Of a DNA stretch of 64,000 nucleotides, positions 1-11,475 are shown in pieces (position 1 is the first letter of the stretch; the number at the start of each line of letters is the position of its first letter). Made by a program: the position numbers and the translations under genes. Origin of the DNA: Plotosus lineatus (lineage: Eukaryota; Chordata; Actinopteri; Siluriformes; Plotosidae); the NCBI GenBank assembly GCA_024760905.1, contig CM045735.1, forward strand, positions 9,734,161 through 9,798,160, written 5' to 3'. Below the pieces are notes generated by a model. It saw only the letters and a program-made list of their open reading frames with translations, ran no database searches and was not told the origin of the DNA.

Positions 1-882
1 TTCGGTGAGCTCTGGGGTGACTGGCGGAGGAATGTATAGTCGACCTTGGGGGCACCTGATGGGCTCCGGTTTCCCCTGCTGGGCATCCTGAACTCGCCGT
101 TCGACCTCCCATCGAGCAGCTCCAAGTACACAAGAGGCGGGCAGGATGGTCTCCATGGTAGTGTCTTCCTGAGAGAACTGCCTGAAGAGAGCGTCTGGTT
201 TCGTATTCCGGGAGCCGGGTCGGTACGTTAGCATGAAGTTGAATCTTCCTAGGTAGAGTGACCATCGTGCCTGACGGGAGTTCAACCTCTTGGCTGTACG
301 GAGGTAAGATAAATTTTTATGGTTGGTCCAGACCACAAAGGGGTGGGATGCCCCTTCCAGCCAGTGCCGCCACTCCTGGAGCGCCAAGACCACCGCCAGC
401 AGCTCACGGTTCCCAACGTCATAGTTCTGTTCTGCCGGGGACAAGCAACAGAAGAAGAAGGTGCATGAGTGTAGTTTCTGGTCTGTGGAAGACCGTTGGG
501 AGAGGACCGCCCCCACCCCTGAGTCCTCGATGAGGAGGTAGTGAGCGAGCCCGATCCTTGCTGAAGACCGCTTTTAGATCATGGTATTCTTTCGGCACGC
601 CGGCCAAGTCCAGATCCTCCAAGTCAACCAGGGTTTGTGACGCTTGGGAGGGTATGGCCGCCAGTAAGCAGTGTTGGAGACAGTAGTCACTCCAGCTGCG
701 TATGGTGAGGGTGCGCCAGTCGATGTGGGGATTGTGAGTCTGCAGCCATGGCCACCCCAGTACCAGGGGAGAGAAAGGGGTGGAGAGGACAAACAGCTCC
801 AAACACTCCTGGTGGTTCCCGGACAGACTGAGCTTAACAGGCTTCGTCTTGTGCGTGACACAAGCTATGAGTTGGCTATCAA
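1..882 (-). mobile_element. Ty3/gypsy retrotransposon pol remnant
   Basis: Read on the minus strand, 882 to about 540 encodes the end of a gypsy aspartic protease (THKTKPVKLSLSGNHQE, then LGWPWLQTHNPHIDW) and the linker into reverse transcriptase ([17 protein letters not shown]). From about 538 to 1 it continues in another frame as the end of RT and RNase H ([34 protein letters not shown]). Most of RT, including the catalytic box, is missing at the join, so this is an internally deleted relic. The protease DSGA motif is also absent. It runs off the left edge. At about 882 it stops abruptly against an RTE LINE in the same orientation, giving a chimeric 200-codon open frame that is not a gene. 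Confidence 0.85.
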
Positions 883-2925
883 TGGCATCTGTGATGCTCT
901 TTCTTGGCATGAAACCAAACTGTTGTTCACAAATGCTGACCACTGCCCTTAGTCTAGCTTCCACTATTCTTTCCCATAACTTCATCGGCTCATCAACTTT
1001 ATCCCTCTGTAGTTGCCACAACTCTGCATGTCTCCCTTGTGTTTAAAAATGCATACTAGCACACTTCTCCATTTCTCCGGCATCTGCTCACTCTCTAAGA
1101 CCTTGTGAATGTTCTTGTCAGAAAATCTACTGCTACCTCTCCTGAACACTTCCATACCTCCACCGGTATGTCATCAGGACCAACTGCCTTTCCATTCTTC
1201 ATCCTCTTCAATGCCCTCCTCACGTCACTCTTACTAATCTTTGCTACTTCCTGGTCCTCAACAGTCACCTCTTCTACTCTTTTTTCTCGCTCTCATTCTC
1301 CTCATTTATCAGATCTTCAAAGTACTCTTTCCATCTTCCCAGAACACTTCTGTCATCAGTCAATACATTTCCCTCTCTGTCCTTAATCACTCTAACTTGC
1401 TGCACGTCTTTCCCATCTCTATTTCTCTGCTGTGCCAACCTGTATAAATCATTTTATCCCTCCTTACTGTCCAACATAGCATACAGGTCATCATACTCAC
1501 TCTGTTTGGCCTTTGACACCGCTACCTTCGCCTTACACTGTGTCTCCCTGTACTCCTGTTTACTCTCGTCGGTCCTCTCAATGTCCCACTTCTTTTTAGC
1601 TGACCTCTTCCTTTGTACACACTCCTGCACCTTCTCATTCCACCACCAAATCTCCTTATCTACTTTCCTTCCAGAGGACACACCAAGTACTCTCCAACCT
1701 GTCTCCCTGATCACATTTGCTGTAGTTGTCCAGTCATCTGGAAGCACATCCTGACACCCAAAGCCTGTTTCAACTCCTCCATGAAGACAACACAACACTC
1801 TTCCTTTTTCAGCTTCCACCACTTTGTCTTCTGCACTGCCTTTGCCTTCTTCACCTTTCTCACCATCAGCGTCATCCTGCACAACACCATCCGATGCTGT
1901 TTGGTAACACGCTCACCCACTACTACTTTGCAGTCACTGACTTCCTTCAAATTACATCACCTATACAAGATGTAGTCTACCTGTGTGCTCCTCCCTCCAC
2001 TTTGATAAGTCACCCTATGCTCCTGTCTCTTCTGGAAGAAAGTATTCACCACAGCCATTTCCATCCTTTTTGCAAAATCTATCAACATCTGTCCGTCTGT
2101 GTTCCTGTCCTGGACACCAAACCTGCCCATCATTTCCTCGTCCCCTCTGTTGCCTGCCCCAACATGTCCATTGAAGTCTGCCCCAATGACCACTCTTTCA
2201 CCTCTGGGGGTACTCTGCATCACTTCATCTAACTCACTCCAGAATCTCTCCTTCTCTTCTAGCTCACATCCTGCCTGCTGGGCATAAGCACTAACAACAT
2301 TGAACATCACGCCTTCAATTTCGAACTTGAGACTCATCACTCTGTTTGACACTCTTTTCACTTCTAGAACATTCCTGACAAACCCCTCCTTCAAGATGAC
2401 TCCTACTCCATTTCTCTTCCCATCCACACCATGAAAAAACAGCTTAAACCCTTCTCCTAAGCTTCATTTCCTTCATCTCCTAAGCTTCGAGCATTGCTAC
2501 CTTTCCACCTGGTCTCATGAACACACATTATGTCCACCTTCATCCTCTGCATCATGTCAGCCAGTTCTCTACCTTTTCCTGTCATAGTTCCAATATTCAA
2601 AGTCCCTACTCTCAGTCCTAGTCTCATGCCTTTCCTCTTCTCTCTCTGCCTACAGGACACGCCTCCGCCGCTACTTCTTCGACCAACAGTAGTCCAATTT
2701 CTACCAGCACCCAGTTGGTTAACAGCACTGATGGCGGTAGTTGTTAACCCGGGCCCTGACCATCCAGTATGAAATTCGTTTTGATCATTCACATAACAAT
2801 TGTGGCAGAAGTTTTACGCCGGATGCCCTTCCTGTCGCAACCCTCTGTATTTATTCGGGCTTGGGACCGGTGCGAGTGTGAACACTGGCTTGTGCCCCCC
2901 CTCACGGCTGCATTATCATCAATAT
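883..2925 (-). mobile_element. RTE-clade LINE, endonuclease and RT N-terminus, degenerate
   Basis: On the minus strand this starts near 2925 with the RTE 5' leader (GC-rich, CCCGGGTTAAC near 2747). It then encodes an APE-type endonuclease: VGTLNIGTMTGKGRELADMM and HETRWKG at about 2640-2500, then VVIGADFNGHVG and RVTYQSGGRSTQVDYILYR at about 2260-1960. The connector follows (EVSDCKVVVGE, about 1940) and the first RT block (CEQQFGFMPRKSITDAI, about 930-885). It breaks there against the gypsy relic, so the RT catalytic core is lost. Several frame changes split it into separate open frames. The endonuclease part is the type often misnamed craniofacial development protein 2. At least seven other pieces of this family lie in the window. 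Confidence 0.88.
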
Positions 2926-3135
2926 CATATAATTTTCAAAAATATTAAATATTTCTGGAAAAAAATCTTCAATTATCATATAATTTTGGTAAAAAACAAT
3001 CAGTGTGGAAAATTCTTAAATTCTGACCTTATTTGTTTCATTATTTTGTTCACAATATAAATATTCTGTCATGACAGTGGATGGCAGTCTAATAGCACTG
3101 TGCTATATTTGTCCATATTGGGATTCAAAGGATAC

Positions 3136-3561
3136 TTGAGAAGCAGTTTCTTGGCAAAGTCAGTGGAGGAAATGTACCAGGGATGCATCATGAGGAACAT
3201 CCGCACTGCCGAGGCGTCTTTAAGCTCTCCTTCATCATCTCAGATAAAGAAAAACAAAGAGCTTTGAGTGAGACTTGCATAATTAAATCAAAGCTTAAGT
3301 CTCTTCCCTCATGTCTCTTCCTGAATTCATGAGAAAGACAAAACAGCACATTGATTGGTTCCTTAAAAAAATAACTTCGTTCGCACTGACATGGAAAACA
3401 AGGGAATCCCTCTCATCAGCCCAGAGAAAAGTCCAGCTGAAGTGAACTGGTTGATCAGTGAGCTTACATGAAAGTTAGTAGGACTACTGACCAAAAGCTT
3501 TGATGCAGACTTCCACCAGTTCTTCCATGCTGGCTGACTGATCCGATAAAATACTCTCCAT
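3136..3561 (-). CDS. rasgrp2: RASGRP2-like gene, first two coding exons (partial)
   Basis: RASGRP2 is a calcium- and diacylglycerol-regulated guanine nucleotide exchange factor for Rap/Ras at membranes. Minus-strand exon 3561-3492 begins with ATG and reads [19 protein letters not shown] then IKAF, followed by a GTCAGT donor. The next exon, 3238-3136, has an AG acceptor, completes a split Asp codon and reads [18 protein letters not shown] then [16 protein letters not shown], followed by GTATCC. This matches the Ras-exchanger N-terminal (REM) region of RASGRP2, including the diagnostic [12 protein letters not shown]. Intron phase is consistent across the join. Downstream exons should lie to the left, but 1-2.9 kb is retroelement, so the gene continues outside the window or is broken. 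Synteny with PYGM (neighbours in human) supports the name. Confidence 0.75.
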
Positions 3562-3880
3562 CTTTCTTTGCTTCTGTCCCTCTCGCTCCTTCACACACTG
3601 CCTTTGCTCCTGTTTTTCTGCCTCTCAATTTTCCACGCCTCTCTTTGATCCTTCTTTGTCAATCTGCAAATATTGTAAGGCAGAATCATGTGAAGCAGGG
3701 CAAACATTCGAAAATAAAATGGGAGCTCAGAACAATTTATATGGATATGAGCACCATCAGTAATTCTCATGCAACCATAAAAATACGTCCATACACCCAC
3801 TTACTGGAGATGGCTGAGATTCAAATATTATAGTATAGTATTATAATTATATGGATATCGAAGCAGCCTGTATGTGTGTA

Positions 3881-3888
3881 CACACACA

Positions 3889-3930
<42 letters not shown>

Positions 3931-3938
3931 TTTTTTTA
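3881..3938. repeat. (CA)n/(TA)n microsatellite with T run
   Basis: A short CA run passes directly into about 20 TA units and then a run of T. Apart from this tract and the SINE at 4.5 kb, I see no gene in 3562-6376, which is AT-rich. Confidence 0.95.
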
Positions 3939-4496
3939 AGACTATAAACAATATCTTACGAATCAAAAACATGTCTCTTTGCCTCCACACACAATGGATA
4001 TGAATTCACATTAACTAACAATACATTAAACACCACCACAGAGACTGAATAATGACATCACGAAAAAAAGCACAGTTTTATCATGCAGATTTGGCCAAGT
4101 AATAAAAGTCATTTTTCACACATTTAATTTGAGGTTTTTAATGCTTGAGTACATTTTAAAGTGCTCATTAAAGCATTAAAAAGCAGTTTACATCATCACA
4201 GGAGACTAATCACAAAATCATTTCATTTTAATTCTATGCTCCACATCAGTGTAGATTTATTTCATCATCGTCACTTGCTAAATGTATTTAATAATATTGT
4301 ACTGTGGTGTGTGCATCACTAAGAAAACATGGTGGTGGTATGGTTACCAGGTTTACACTTTCCACCTCAGCAAGATGATAGAAGAAAATAAAAAAAACAA
4401 GTCCATTAGTGATATTGGTATTTATGTGGCTACAAGATACTCATTTTGCATTGTGCGATCATTTTACGCATTAAAATTATCCTTTTATTCATTCAT

Positions 4497-4833
4497 TTTC
4501 TGAACTGCTTCATTCTAAATAGGGTTACGGGGAAGTTGGCATCCATCTCAGCCGACTCTGGGCATGGGTGGAGAACATCCTGGACAGCTCACCAGGCTAT
4601 CACAGGGCCAACACTCACACAACTAGGAAGATTTGAAACTGTGAATTAACCTACTGTGCATGTTTTTGGACTGTGGGAGGAAAGCGGAGTACCCGGAGGA
4701 AAGCCACGCAACCACAGGGAGAACATGCAAACTCCACACAGAAACACCCAGGCTGGGAATCGAACCCAGGCCTTCTTGCTGTGAGGCAGCTGTGCTAACC
4801 ACTACGCCACCATCTTTTAAATTCATCTCGGCT

Positions 4834-4859
<26 letters not shown>
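4497..4859 (-). mobile_element. tRNA-headed SINE with poly(A)-flanked head
   Basis: On the minus strand the right end reads as a degenerate Pol III head: an A-box-like TAGTGGTTAGCAC and a B-box-like GGGTTCGATTCCC near 4810-4750. It is followed by the fish-typical body with TTTGCATGTTCTCCCTGTGG and GGACTGTGGGAGG (plus-strand view at 4668-4735). A 27-bp A run lies at 4833-4859. This element type recurs many times in the window. Confidence 0.8.
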
Positions 4860-4864
<5 letters not shown>

Positions 4865-5934
4865 AATAAAAGCCTACGAGTGTCTAAAAGTAGAGAATTT
4901 GAAACACATCAGTGTATAGTATATATCAGTGTATGTTATAAAACTGTGTAGTAGTGCTACCTGCTAAATGTCATTAAAGTTAAATACTAAATTGAATTAT
5001 GCAGAGTGCATATAAGTAGTTAACATAATACACTACAATTAAAGTGGGCCAAATACATTATAAATAATAGCAAAATAAATTTAAATCAATTAATTTAAAA
5101 CTTAAAAAAAACCTCTTTGAGAAGGAGTATAAATACCAATATACCATTATATTTTACAATTATACAATTAAAATATAGCACATATAGACACCGAGTTTAT
5201 GAGTAAAGTCAAAGGAGAATTGAAAAATAGCTTTGAGCTGATAAGTGATGAAAAAAAAATCAACCTTGAGGCTGATGGACCACACCAGTACACCAAGAAT
5301 TCAAGGCTACACTCGACACATGTGCAATGAAGCATGACAGTTCAAGGTCAGAAAACATCAGTCTTTCTCTTTCATGATTGGTTGACTGGATATCTGAAAG
5401 AATGTGCAGGTGTATAGGTGTTCCTAATAAAGCTGCCAGTGAGTGGCACAAATTATGTTAACATAATTTCATAACATAATAATCACAAGTATTCAATATT
5501 AATATTTTAAATATTAATGTTTATATTTGCAGCAATTAAAACATTCTCTTTAAACAGATAGAGCTACTCCAAGCTTATTGTCTGGCGTTACTGAAGCTGC
5601 TTTAAAGTCACATGAGAAAGAAAAAGCTCCCCAGAGCCCCCTCGTGGCATAGCAATAGAAGTCAATTTAATAATACAGTACTGTACTGTATTTTAAATCA
5701 CTGACTTATCTGAAATAAATTTTAATGTAATTGTCTGAAGTTTGTAATGACACAGTCTTTGGATAAAGCAAAGAAATGTCTTGAAAGAATTACCACAAGC
5801 AATTCTACAAAAGCTTTTATATTCTTCAACCATGTAAACCTCAAGCTTTATGCCAGTCTATAAAACAAACATCCCTTTTAAAAATATTTCATTCCTTATC
5901 ACTTGGGTGTACTTCAAGTGTGTATCTGCAACCT

Positions 5935-6150
5935 GGAAGACACCGTAAACAGCTCACCAATTTATTAGTTACAAACACACACAACCATTTACACTCACAC
6001 CTAGGGGTAATTAGAAACAGTCTATGTACTGTGGGAGGAAACCATAGGACTCGAAGAAAACCCATGCGAGCATGGCGAGAATGTACGAACTGTACACATA
6101 AACCTCGTTTCCGAGCCCAGGACTCAAGATCAGGATGGATGCACTAAATG
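5935..6150 (-). mobile_element. Degenerate SINE of the same family
   Basis: The plus strand shows the inverted body (ACTGTGGGAGGAAACC at about 6029, then CGAGAATGTACGAACT, a decayed version of GAGAACATGCAAACT). No head is preserved. It lies in an otherwise AT-rich intergenic stretch. Confidence 0.6.
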
Positions 6151-6376
6151 GCCCAACACGCAATTACTCATTTGGGGAACTGCTGAATCTTACTACAAGG
6201 GTCACAGAGAGACTAGAACTTGCCAGATTACCACAGGCCCAACATTTACACTTGCACTAATACCTTGGGGGCAATCTGGAACCCAAAGAAAACTCACACA
6301 CAGGACATCCACCCAGATATTTTAATATCTCTAAAATAAGTGGACTCAAAATAATTGGACCAGACCTTTCCGAATA

Positions 6377-7153
6377 CAGCGGTAACTCACCTTACCATAG
6401 TCCCAGCTAGGTTACGAAAAACATTTTCCAAAATTTTTTGTCTCTGTATACGAAACAAGTTCTCCTTACAAAACGTGCGAAATGCGCCATTCAAACATTC
6501 AAACAATGCACTAGCTGCTTTCCCATTGACTATCTTCAAACAACCCGCCCCACTGGCCTCCCATTGGCTAGGAGGGATGACGCAGCTCCCTGCCATTGGC
6601 TATCTCCCAACATCCAGCCCCGCTGGCCTCCCATTGGCTAGGAGGGATGACGCAGCTCCCTCCCATTGGCTATTATGGAGCTGAATCTCCCATCATGCCT
6701 TTCGTGTAAAGGACAGAGTTACTGTAGTTTCATGTGTTTTTTGAGTGTTCTCATTGCTTTATTTTTCAAACTCAGGCTTTTAACCTTCCATAAACATTTG
6801 TAAGATTATAACTGCTAAGAAGACATGGTCAACACATGCGTGCGCACACACACACGCGCGCGCACTCATGTGTGATTTCTGGTGCGAGTCAGAAGAAGAA
6901 GCGAGCTCGTGGCATGCGGTTGAGTGATATCGCAAAGGAATATGGCCAAACTCATCTACCATTGGTATGATATTGAGGCAGGAGGAGGTCTTAAAAGGTA
7001 TGATTTTATAATTTTTAAAGGGTTTCGGGGTAGTATTGGGAGCTTTGGAATTAATCACGTGTTTTACATGTAAAATGCGGTTCAACTTACAAAAAATCGA
7101 GGGGAAGAGAAAGGCTCTGGAATGGATTAATTTCGAAAGGTTAGGTACTACTC
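6377..7153. mobile_element. Tigger/pogo-like MITE (copy I) with internal tandem repeat
   Basis: The ends are related inverted repeats: CAGCGGTAACTCACCTTAC on the left, and on the right a complement reading GAGTAGTACCTAACC, followed by a conserved subterminal AATTAATC. Both are flanked by TA (6375-6376 and 7154-7155). The interior shares TTACGAAAAACATTTTCC and TCTGTATACGAAACAAGTTC with the copy at 31.4 kb. At about 6545-6672 it carries nearly two copies of a ~75-bp unit rich in ATTGGCT (inverted CCAAT boxes). No transposase frame remains. Confidence 0.75.
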
Positions 7154-7439
7154 TACATCAAAAAGATATCTAGTGTTATATGAGCGCAATATACAAAGCA
7201 TGGTAAGATGTTGAACTTCATATAATATGCAAAATTCCATGATTAATTTCTTGCAGCATTTCACCACAGCAACAAAAAAAGTTCACTCACCATCTGAGGA
7301 TGTCATTGGGGCACCTTCATGGTGAGACTTGGGCTGATTTGACCTGGCAGAGCCCATCCCTCTGCAGGTCGTAGAAATACGGCAACGACTTTACAGTCTA
7401 CTCTTTAGTAAAGTCAGCAATGATTCTTTTACATGCCTC

Positions 7440-7585
7440 TCACCATAGACAGTGAGAGACATGGCCTGCCTTTTTGGGGGGGGGGGGGCAGTGACAACCT
7501 TGTGGAGAGTGGGACTTGAACCCCCAACCTTAGGATCAGCAACCCTGCACCCTAACCGCTAGACCACCACTGCCCAACAATAAAA
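7440..7585 (-). mobile_element. tRNA-headed SINE fragment
   Basis: The plus strand reads GACTTGAACCCCCAACC ... GCTAGACCACCACTGCCC, the inverted form of the tRNA-like head seen complete at 26.83 kb (A box TGGTCTAG, B box GGTTCAAGTCC). A run of 13 G lies at about 7475-7488. The surrounding 7154-9184 contains a second SINE at 8.3 kb but no recognisable gene. Confidence 0.7.
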
Positions 7586-8324
7586 GGTTAGAAATCATTA
7601 ACATGTTATACATTGATACTCAATATTGATGATGAAATAGTTATCAGAGAGGAAAAATCCCATTTAAAGATAAAATTTATTTCTTGTAGTCACATGCCAG
7701 CACAGATTTTTATTAACCAGCAAGGACTTCAACATCTAAACAGAATGAATTTTGTACAGGAAGTGTCTTTGAGTACAAATGATGATAGTTCAGCCTACAT
7801 AACGTTTGGTATTTCTCCCGGGTTCTTAGGAGGCTTTATAATTTAAATCACATAAAATCCATGAATGCATCATTTTATCACAGCTTCAGGCTTTTTCATG
7901 TCTCCTTTCAATGCATTTTCCATCTCTTCAATTTTTATTCTTTACTTGTGGTTTGTTAAGGAAGTCTCAAGCCAATCATCTTCATGATTACAGTTATAAA
8001 CATGTGGACATAATTTGATCTAACGTCATGCTGTCCCAGTTTACTTGATGTCCCAATATACCTGAACTGACCTAAATAAAATATGTTGTCCAACAACGTT
8101 ACAATAATTTCCCTGGTGATAATATTTCACGCCCCGTGGTTCTCTGGCAATTGTTGAGTGTGTACCATGCTTTTTCCCAGAGTCGGCTGAAATAGGTTTC
8201 ATCCTCAACACGACCCTTATAGGATTAAATGGTTTGGCAAATGAATGAGTGAGTGATGACATTTCGTCTGTTATGCAGTATCTGCTACCAGTACACATAT
8301 TGTTACCTTTTACAACCAAAGCAT

Positions 8325-8440
8325 TGTGGGCAGTGATGGCCTAATGGTAGGGTGCTGGCTTACTGATCAAATGGTTGAAGGTTCAAGCCCCACAATGAAA
8401 CATTTCATGCCCCCCACCACCCTGCAAGTGACTATAAATA
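8325..8440 (+). mobile_element. tRNA-headed SINE fragment
   Basis: GGGCAGTGATGGCCTAATGG followed by AAGGTTCAAGCCCCA matches the A- and B-box pattern of the SINE head at 26.83 kb, plus orientation. The body is short and degraded. Confidence 0.65.
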
Positions 8441-8719
8441 GCATTATTTATCTCTAAAATTGTTATTAGTACACCTCTGCATAACATTGTGTCCTTATTA
8501 ACACTAAAAACAACAAAAAAGAAAGAATAGTTCAACTTACAATAAAGAAATCTTCATTAACATTGTTTTTAAATCTGTAATAGCAAAGATTTAAAGTGCA
8601 CCAATGTGCATGAAATAAAAAAATACATCCTTATTTAAACTCATTCAACTTATTTGTTGTCTTTATATCTCTGTCTCTCTCCACCTTTCTCTTCGTTCCT
8701 GTTAGAAATTTTTCCGTGT

Positions 8720-8945
8720 TGTCTCTTGAGGGGTTGTTTACTGCATTTTATATGGTTTGCTCGTGCACCACTGCCAACTACTGGAGTGGAGGTGCAATTA
8801 CACTTAATTCTCATACACTATTCCAGAAAAGCATATTCTCCAGGGTCATACGCCTCCCACCCCACCCCGCAACACACCGCCCCCCCTCAACACACCGAGC
8901 CCCACCTGGCATCATACCGTGCCCCCAAGCCACACCCCCCATTTG
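8720..8945. repeat. Repeat shared with Tigger copies, C-rich
   Basis: The stretch around CACCACTGCCAACTACTGGAG and ACACTTAATTCTCATACACTA resembles blocks inside the Tigger-like copies at 18.5 and 62.9 kb (CACTGCCACC...GTAGAGGATG). A C-rich low-complexity run (CCCCACCCCGCAACACACC) follows. The open frames across it are compositional. Confidence 0.45.
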
Positions 8946-9184
8946 AGATGCACTGACTTCACTTGTAATCTACTCCATTAAAAAAGGCCCTAATATTTCT
9001 GTTCCCATTATAAAAGCTATCACTGCCATATCATTCATAAAAGCTCCACCCATTTATGAATATTAATCTGGTTGTTTTAAAATGAGCCACGCTGTCAGGG
9101 TTGACGTGGCTTTGCATTGACAGCACTGGGGTTCTGCTAAGATCAATTCTGCATGTTCACTGTATTCTGGGCTCATCAACCATC

Positions 9185-9423
9185 ATGTCCAAGCCACTGT
9201 CTGACCATGAGAGAAGGAAACAGATTTCTGCAAAAGGTCTGGTGTGGAGAATGTGTCAGACCTGAAGACTAACCTCAACAGGCACTTGCACTTCACACTG
9301 GTGAAGGACATGAATGTGGCCACGAAGAGAGATTACTACTCTGCCCTGGTGCACACGATGAGGTACCACCTGATGGGCAGATGGATCAGAACCCAGCAAC
9401 ACTATTATGAAAAGGACCCGAAA
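9185..9423 (+). pseudogene. pygm: pygm exon 1 with frameshift
   Basis: ATG at 9185 gives [15 protein letters not shown], keeping the regulatory serine (Ser14 of the mature enzyme) in its RKQIS context. Near 9236-9246 the frame changes. After AAAGGTCTG the expected Gly-Val-Glu-Asn-Val continues only in the +2 frame (GGTGTGGAGAATGTG), so one or four bases are missing. The remainder ([47 protein letters not shown]) reads to a GTAAGT donor at 9424. In the ATG frame translation stops soon after the shift. Confidence 0.88.
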
Positions 9424-9489
9424 GTAAGTGAAAAGTCTTGTCAGTACCACACCTTTTATCCTCTTACATCCAACCTACACATATAGGTA

Positions 9490-9785
9490 AAGGTAAGGTC
9501 TGTTGGGCTTTTACCACCCGAGCCATGGCCGGTGCTTATCCTCAGTTTCCATAGCATGAAGGGACTAGGAGTACAACTCCTCCTGGATGGGACGTTAGTC
9601 CATCACAGGTTACCTTCCCAGTATATTTTTATTGGTACCATTTATACTGCTGGGTGAACAGAGGCACACTTGTGATTAATACCTTGCCCAGGGGTCTTAG
9701 CACAGTGGGGACAAATTGGGATCTGAACACACAACCTCCCGATCATGAGTGCAGCACCCTAACCACTACACCACCGGCCTCATAA
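9490..9785. mobile_element. SINE-like repeat in pygm intron 1
   Basis: The stretch ends in ATCTGAACACACAACCTCCC ... CACCCTAACCACTACACCACC, an inverted tRNA-like head (B- then A-box complement). The body (GTACAACTCCTCCTGGATGG, GACGTTAGTCCATCACAGG) differs from the other SINEs here and looks like a second family. Confidence 0.6.
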
Positions 9786-9955
9786 CCGACACATATACTA
9801 ATATATTCACATGCAGGGTTTTTCATTCATTTATGTCTGGTGTTCTTTCAGATTTTTATCAGGGTCAGGACTGTTGTGGACATGTAATCTATCTTTGTAA
9901 CATTGGGCATGAGGTAGTCATACATTCTGGATGAGATGCCATGCACATGTGCATG

Positions 9956-9992
9956 CAGACACACACACAAACACACACACACACACACACAC
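9956..9992. repeat. (CA)n microsatellite
   Basis: Interrupted CA dinucleotide run inside pygm intron 1. Confidence 0.9.
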
Positions 9993-10199
9993 GGTTATTC
10001 ATCATCTATTATTTATCAGCTTGTTTTGGGAGCATTTGGAAGGCACATGCACATGGATATTTTAAGGGAATTTATTTATAGTCCCCAAAAAGCACCATTA
10101 AAACCTCGATAATGTTTTATAAGTTTCAAGACCCTATCCTTGTAAATCTGATTTGGATTTCCTTCATTCATTCATTCATTAAGTGCCTAGACCCCTTAT

Positions 10200-10395
10200 T
10201 CATTGTAGGTTATGGGTAAGCTAAAGCCAATCCCAGCTGACAACTGGCAAGAGGTGGGGTACACCCTATACAGATCTCCTGTCTATCTCCAGGGTGAGGA
10301 TAGACATTAAGAGACTGATGGATGAGAGGCATGTAAAAGAACCATTGCTGACTTCCATAAAGAGTAGCTGCAAAGCCATCAGCGTGTGTCTGTCC
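10200..10395. mobile_element. SINE body fragment
   Basis: GAGAGGCATGTAAAAGAACC, TTGCTGACTTCC and GCAAAGCCATCAGCGTGT match the body of the SINE at 26990-27060 (plus orientation). It joins directly to an RTE-derived piece. Confidence 0.65.
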
Positions 10396-10545
10396 CTTGC
10401 TAAAGGGTTGGGGACAGGAAGGGCATCCGACGTAAAAACCTCTGCCAAATAAAATGTGCGAATCAGATGATTCGCTGTGGCGACCCCTGAAAAAAGGGAA
10501 AAAGCCGAAAGGAAAAGAAGAAGAAGAAGAAGAAGAAGAAGAGAT
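10385..10545 (+). mobile_element. Composite RTE-derived element: 5' leader joined to 3' end
   Basis: The first part (GGACAGGAAGGGCATCCGAC then GTAAAAACCTCTGCCAAAT) is the RTE 5' leader, as at 46310-46370. It passes directly into the RTE 3' terminus (GATGATTCGCTGTGGCGACC, CCTGAAAAAAGGG) and a (GAA)n tail at about 10514-10541. All coding sequence is missing. This is the structure of a non-autonomous, RTE-dependent element. Confidence 0.75.
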
Positions 10546-10890
10546 TCACATTCACTTTTACACTTATGGGAAATTTAAAGAAACCAAGTGGTCAACTCCA
10601 AAAGTGTGTGGAAGACTCCGAAAGGAAACCAGAGAACCTGAAGGAAACCAATGAGAGAAGTGCCTAACCTGGCCATACTAATCACTGCACCACCATGCTT
10701 CCCCACTCTTATTCATCTTGTCTAGAATAATGCAGCCACCATAGTGCATACTGCATTTCATATTTTATTGATACAGTTAATGCCCTTTTAAATAAACAAT
10801 AAACTGAACCCTACAACTCTGTGAAGTGTAAAAAAAATCAATTTGACAAATTTATGGATTTTTTTTTTCACATCAGCAAAAGACAAAATA

Positions 10891-10893
<3 letters not shown>

Positions 10894-10963
<70 letters not shown>
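10894..10963. repeat. (CA)35 microsatellite
   Basis: Perfect CA run of 70 bp. It generates spurious Thr-His frames. Confidence 0.98.
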
Positions 10964-10965
<2 letters not shown>

Positions 10966-11221
10966 TATCTAAAACTGCTCAATTAAATGTTTTTTTTTCT
11001 GGAGCAGGGAACTCAATACAGTAGGCAAAATAATGTTTATTATGGTTTTGATTTTGGATAATGTTGATTCCAGAGGTGTGATGATGTTTATAATTGCCCA
11101 TCTGTTCTACCCCTGGTGAGTCAGCAGTATTCAAACTCAAATCCTGTAAACATTGCTCCAGAGAAATTTGTTAAAGCAGGCAAGATAAATTAAAGTGCAT
11201 TCATTTATTTTATTATGGTAA

Positions 11222-11475
11222 TAGCACATCTGCACCTCAGCATGTATATCCTGGGTTCGAGTCCCAGACTTGGGTGTTTCTGTGTTGAGTTTGCATGTTC
11301 TCCACATATTCGTGAGAGTTTCCTCCCACGGTCCAAAGACATGCATCATAGGCTAACTGATTGCTCCTAAGTACACCTAGTTTTGAGTGTGAGTGGTTGC
11401 AGGTAAGTTGACCCTATGATGGTCTGGTGAGATGTTTAGAGTGTACCCCAGCTTTGCCCAGTTTTGTAAGTTCAA
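11222..11475 (+). mobile_element. SINE copy
   Basis: CTGGGTTCGAGTCCCAG (B box) is followed by GAGTTTGCATGTTCTCC, TTTCCTCCCACGGTCC and a degraded TGACCCTATGATGGTCTGG / GTGTACCCCAGCTTTGCCC body. Plus orientation, pygm intron 1. Confidence 0.75.

Noticed and set aside
419..1021. 200-codon frame as a single gene
   Set aside because: It is a chimera of RTE RT N-terminus and gypsy protease/RT linker across an element junction.
10821..11024. Frame with a long Thr-His repeat (similar ones at 14.1, 20.8, 22.7 kb)
   Set aside because: Translation of (CA)n/(GT)n runs; no domain.
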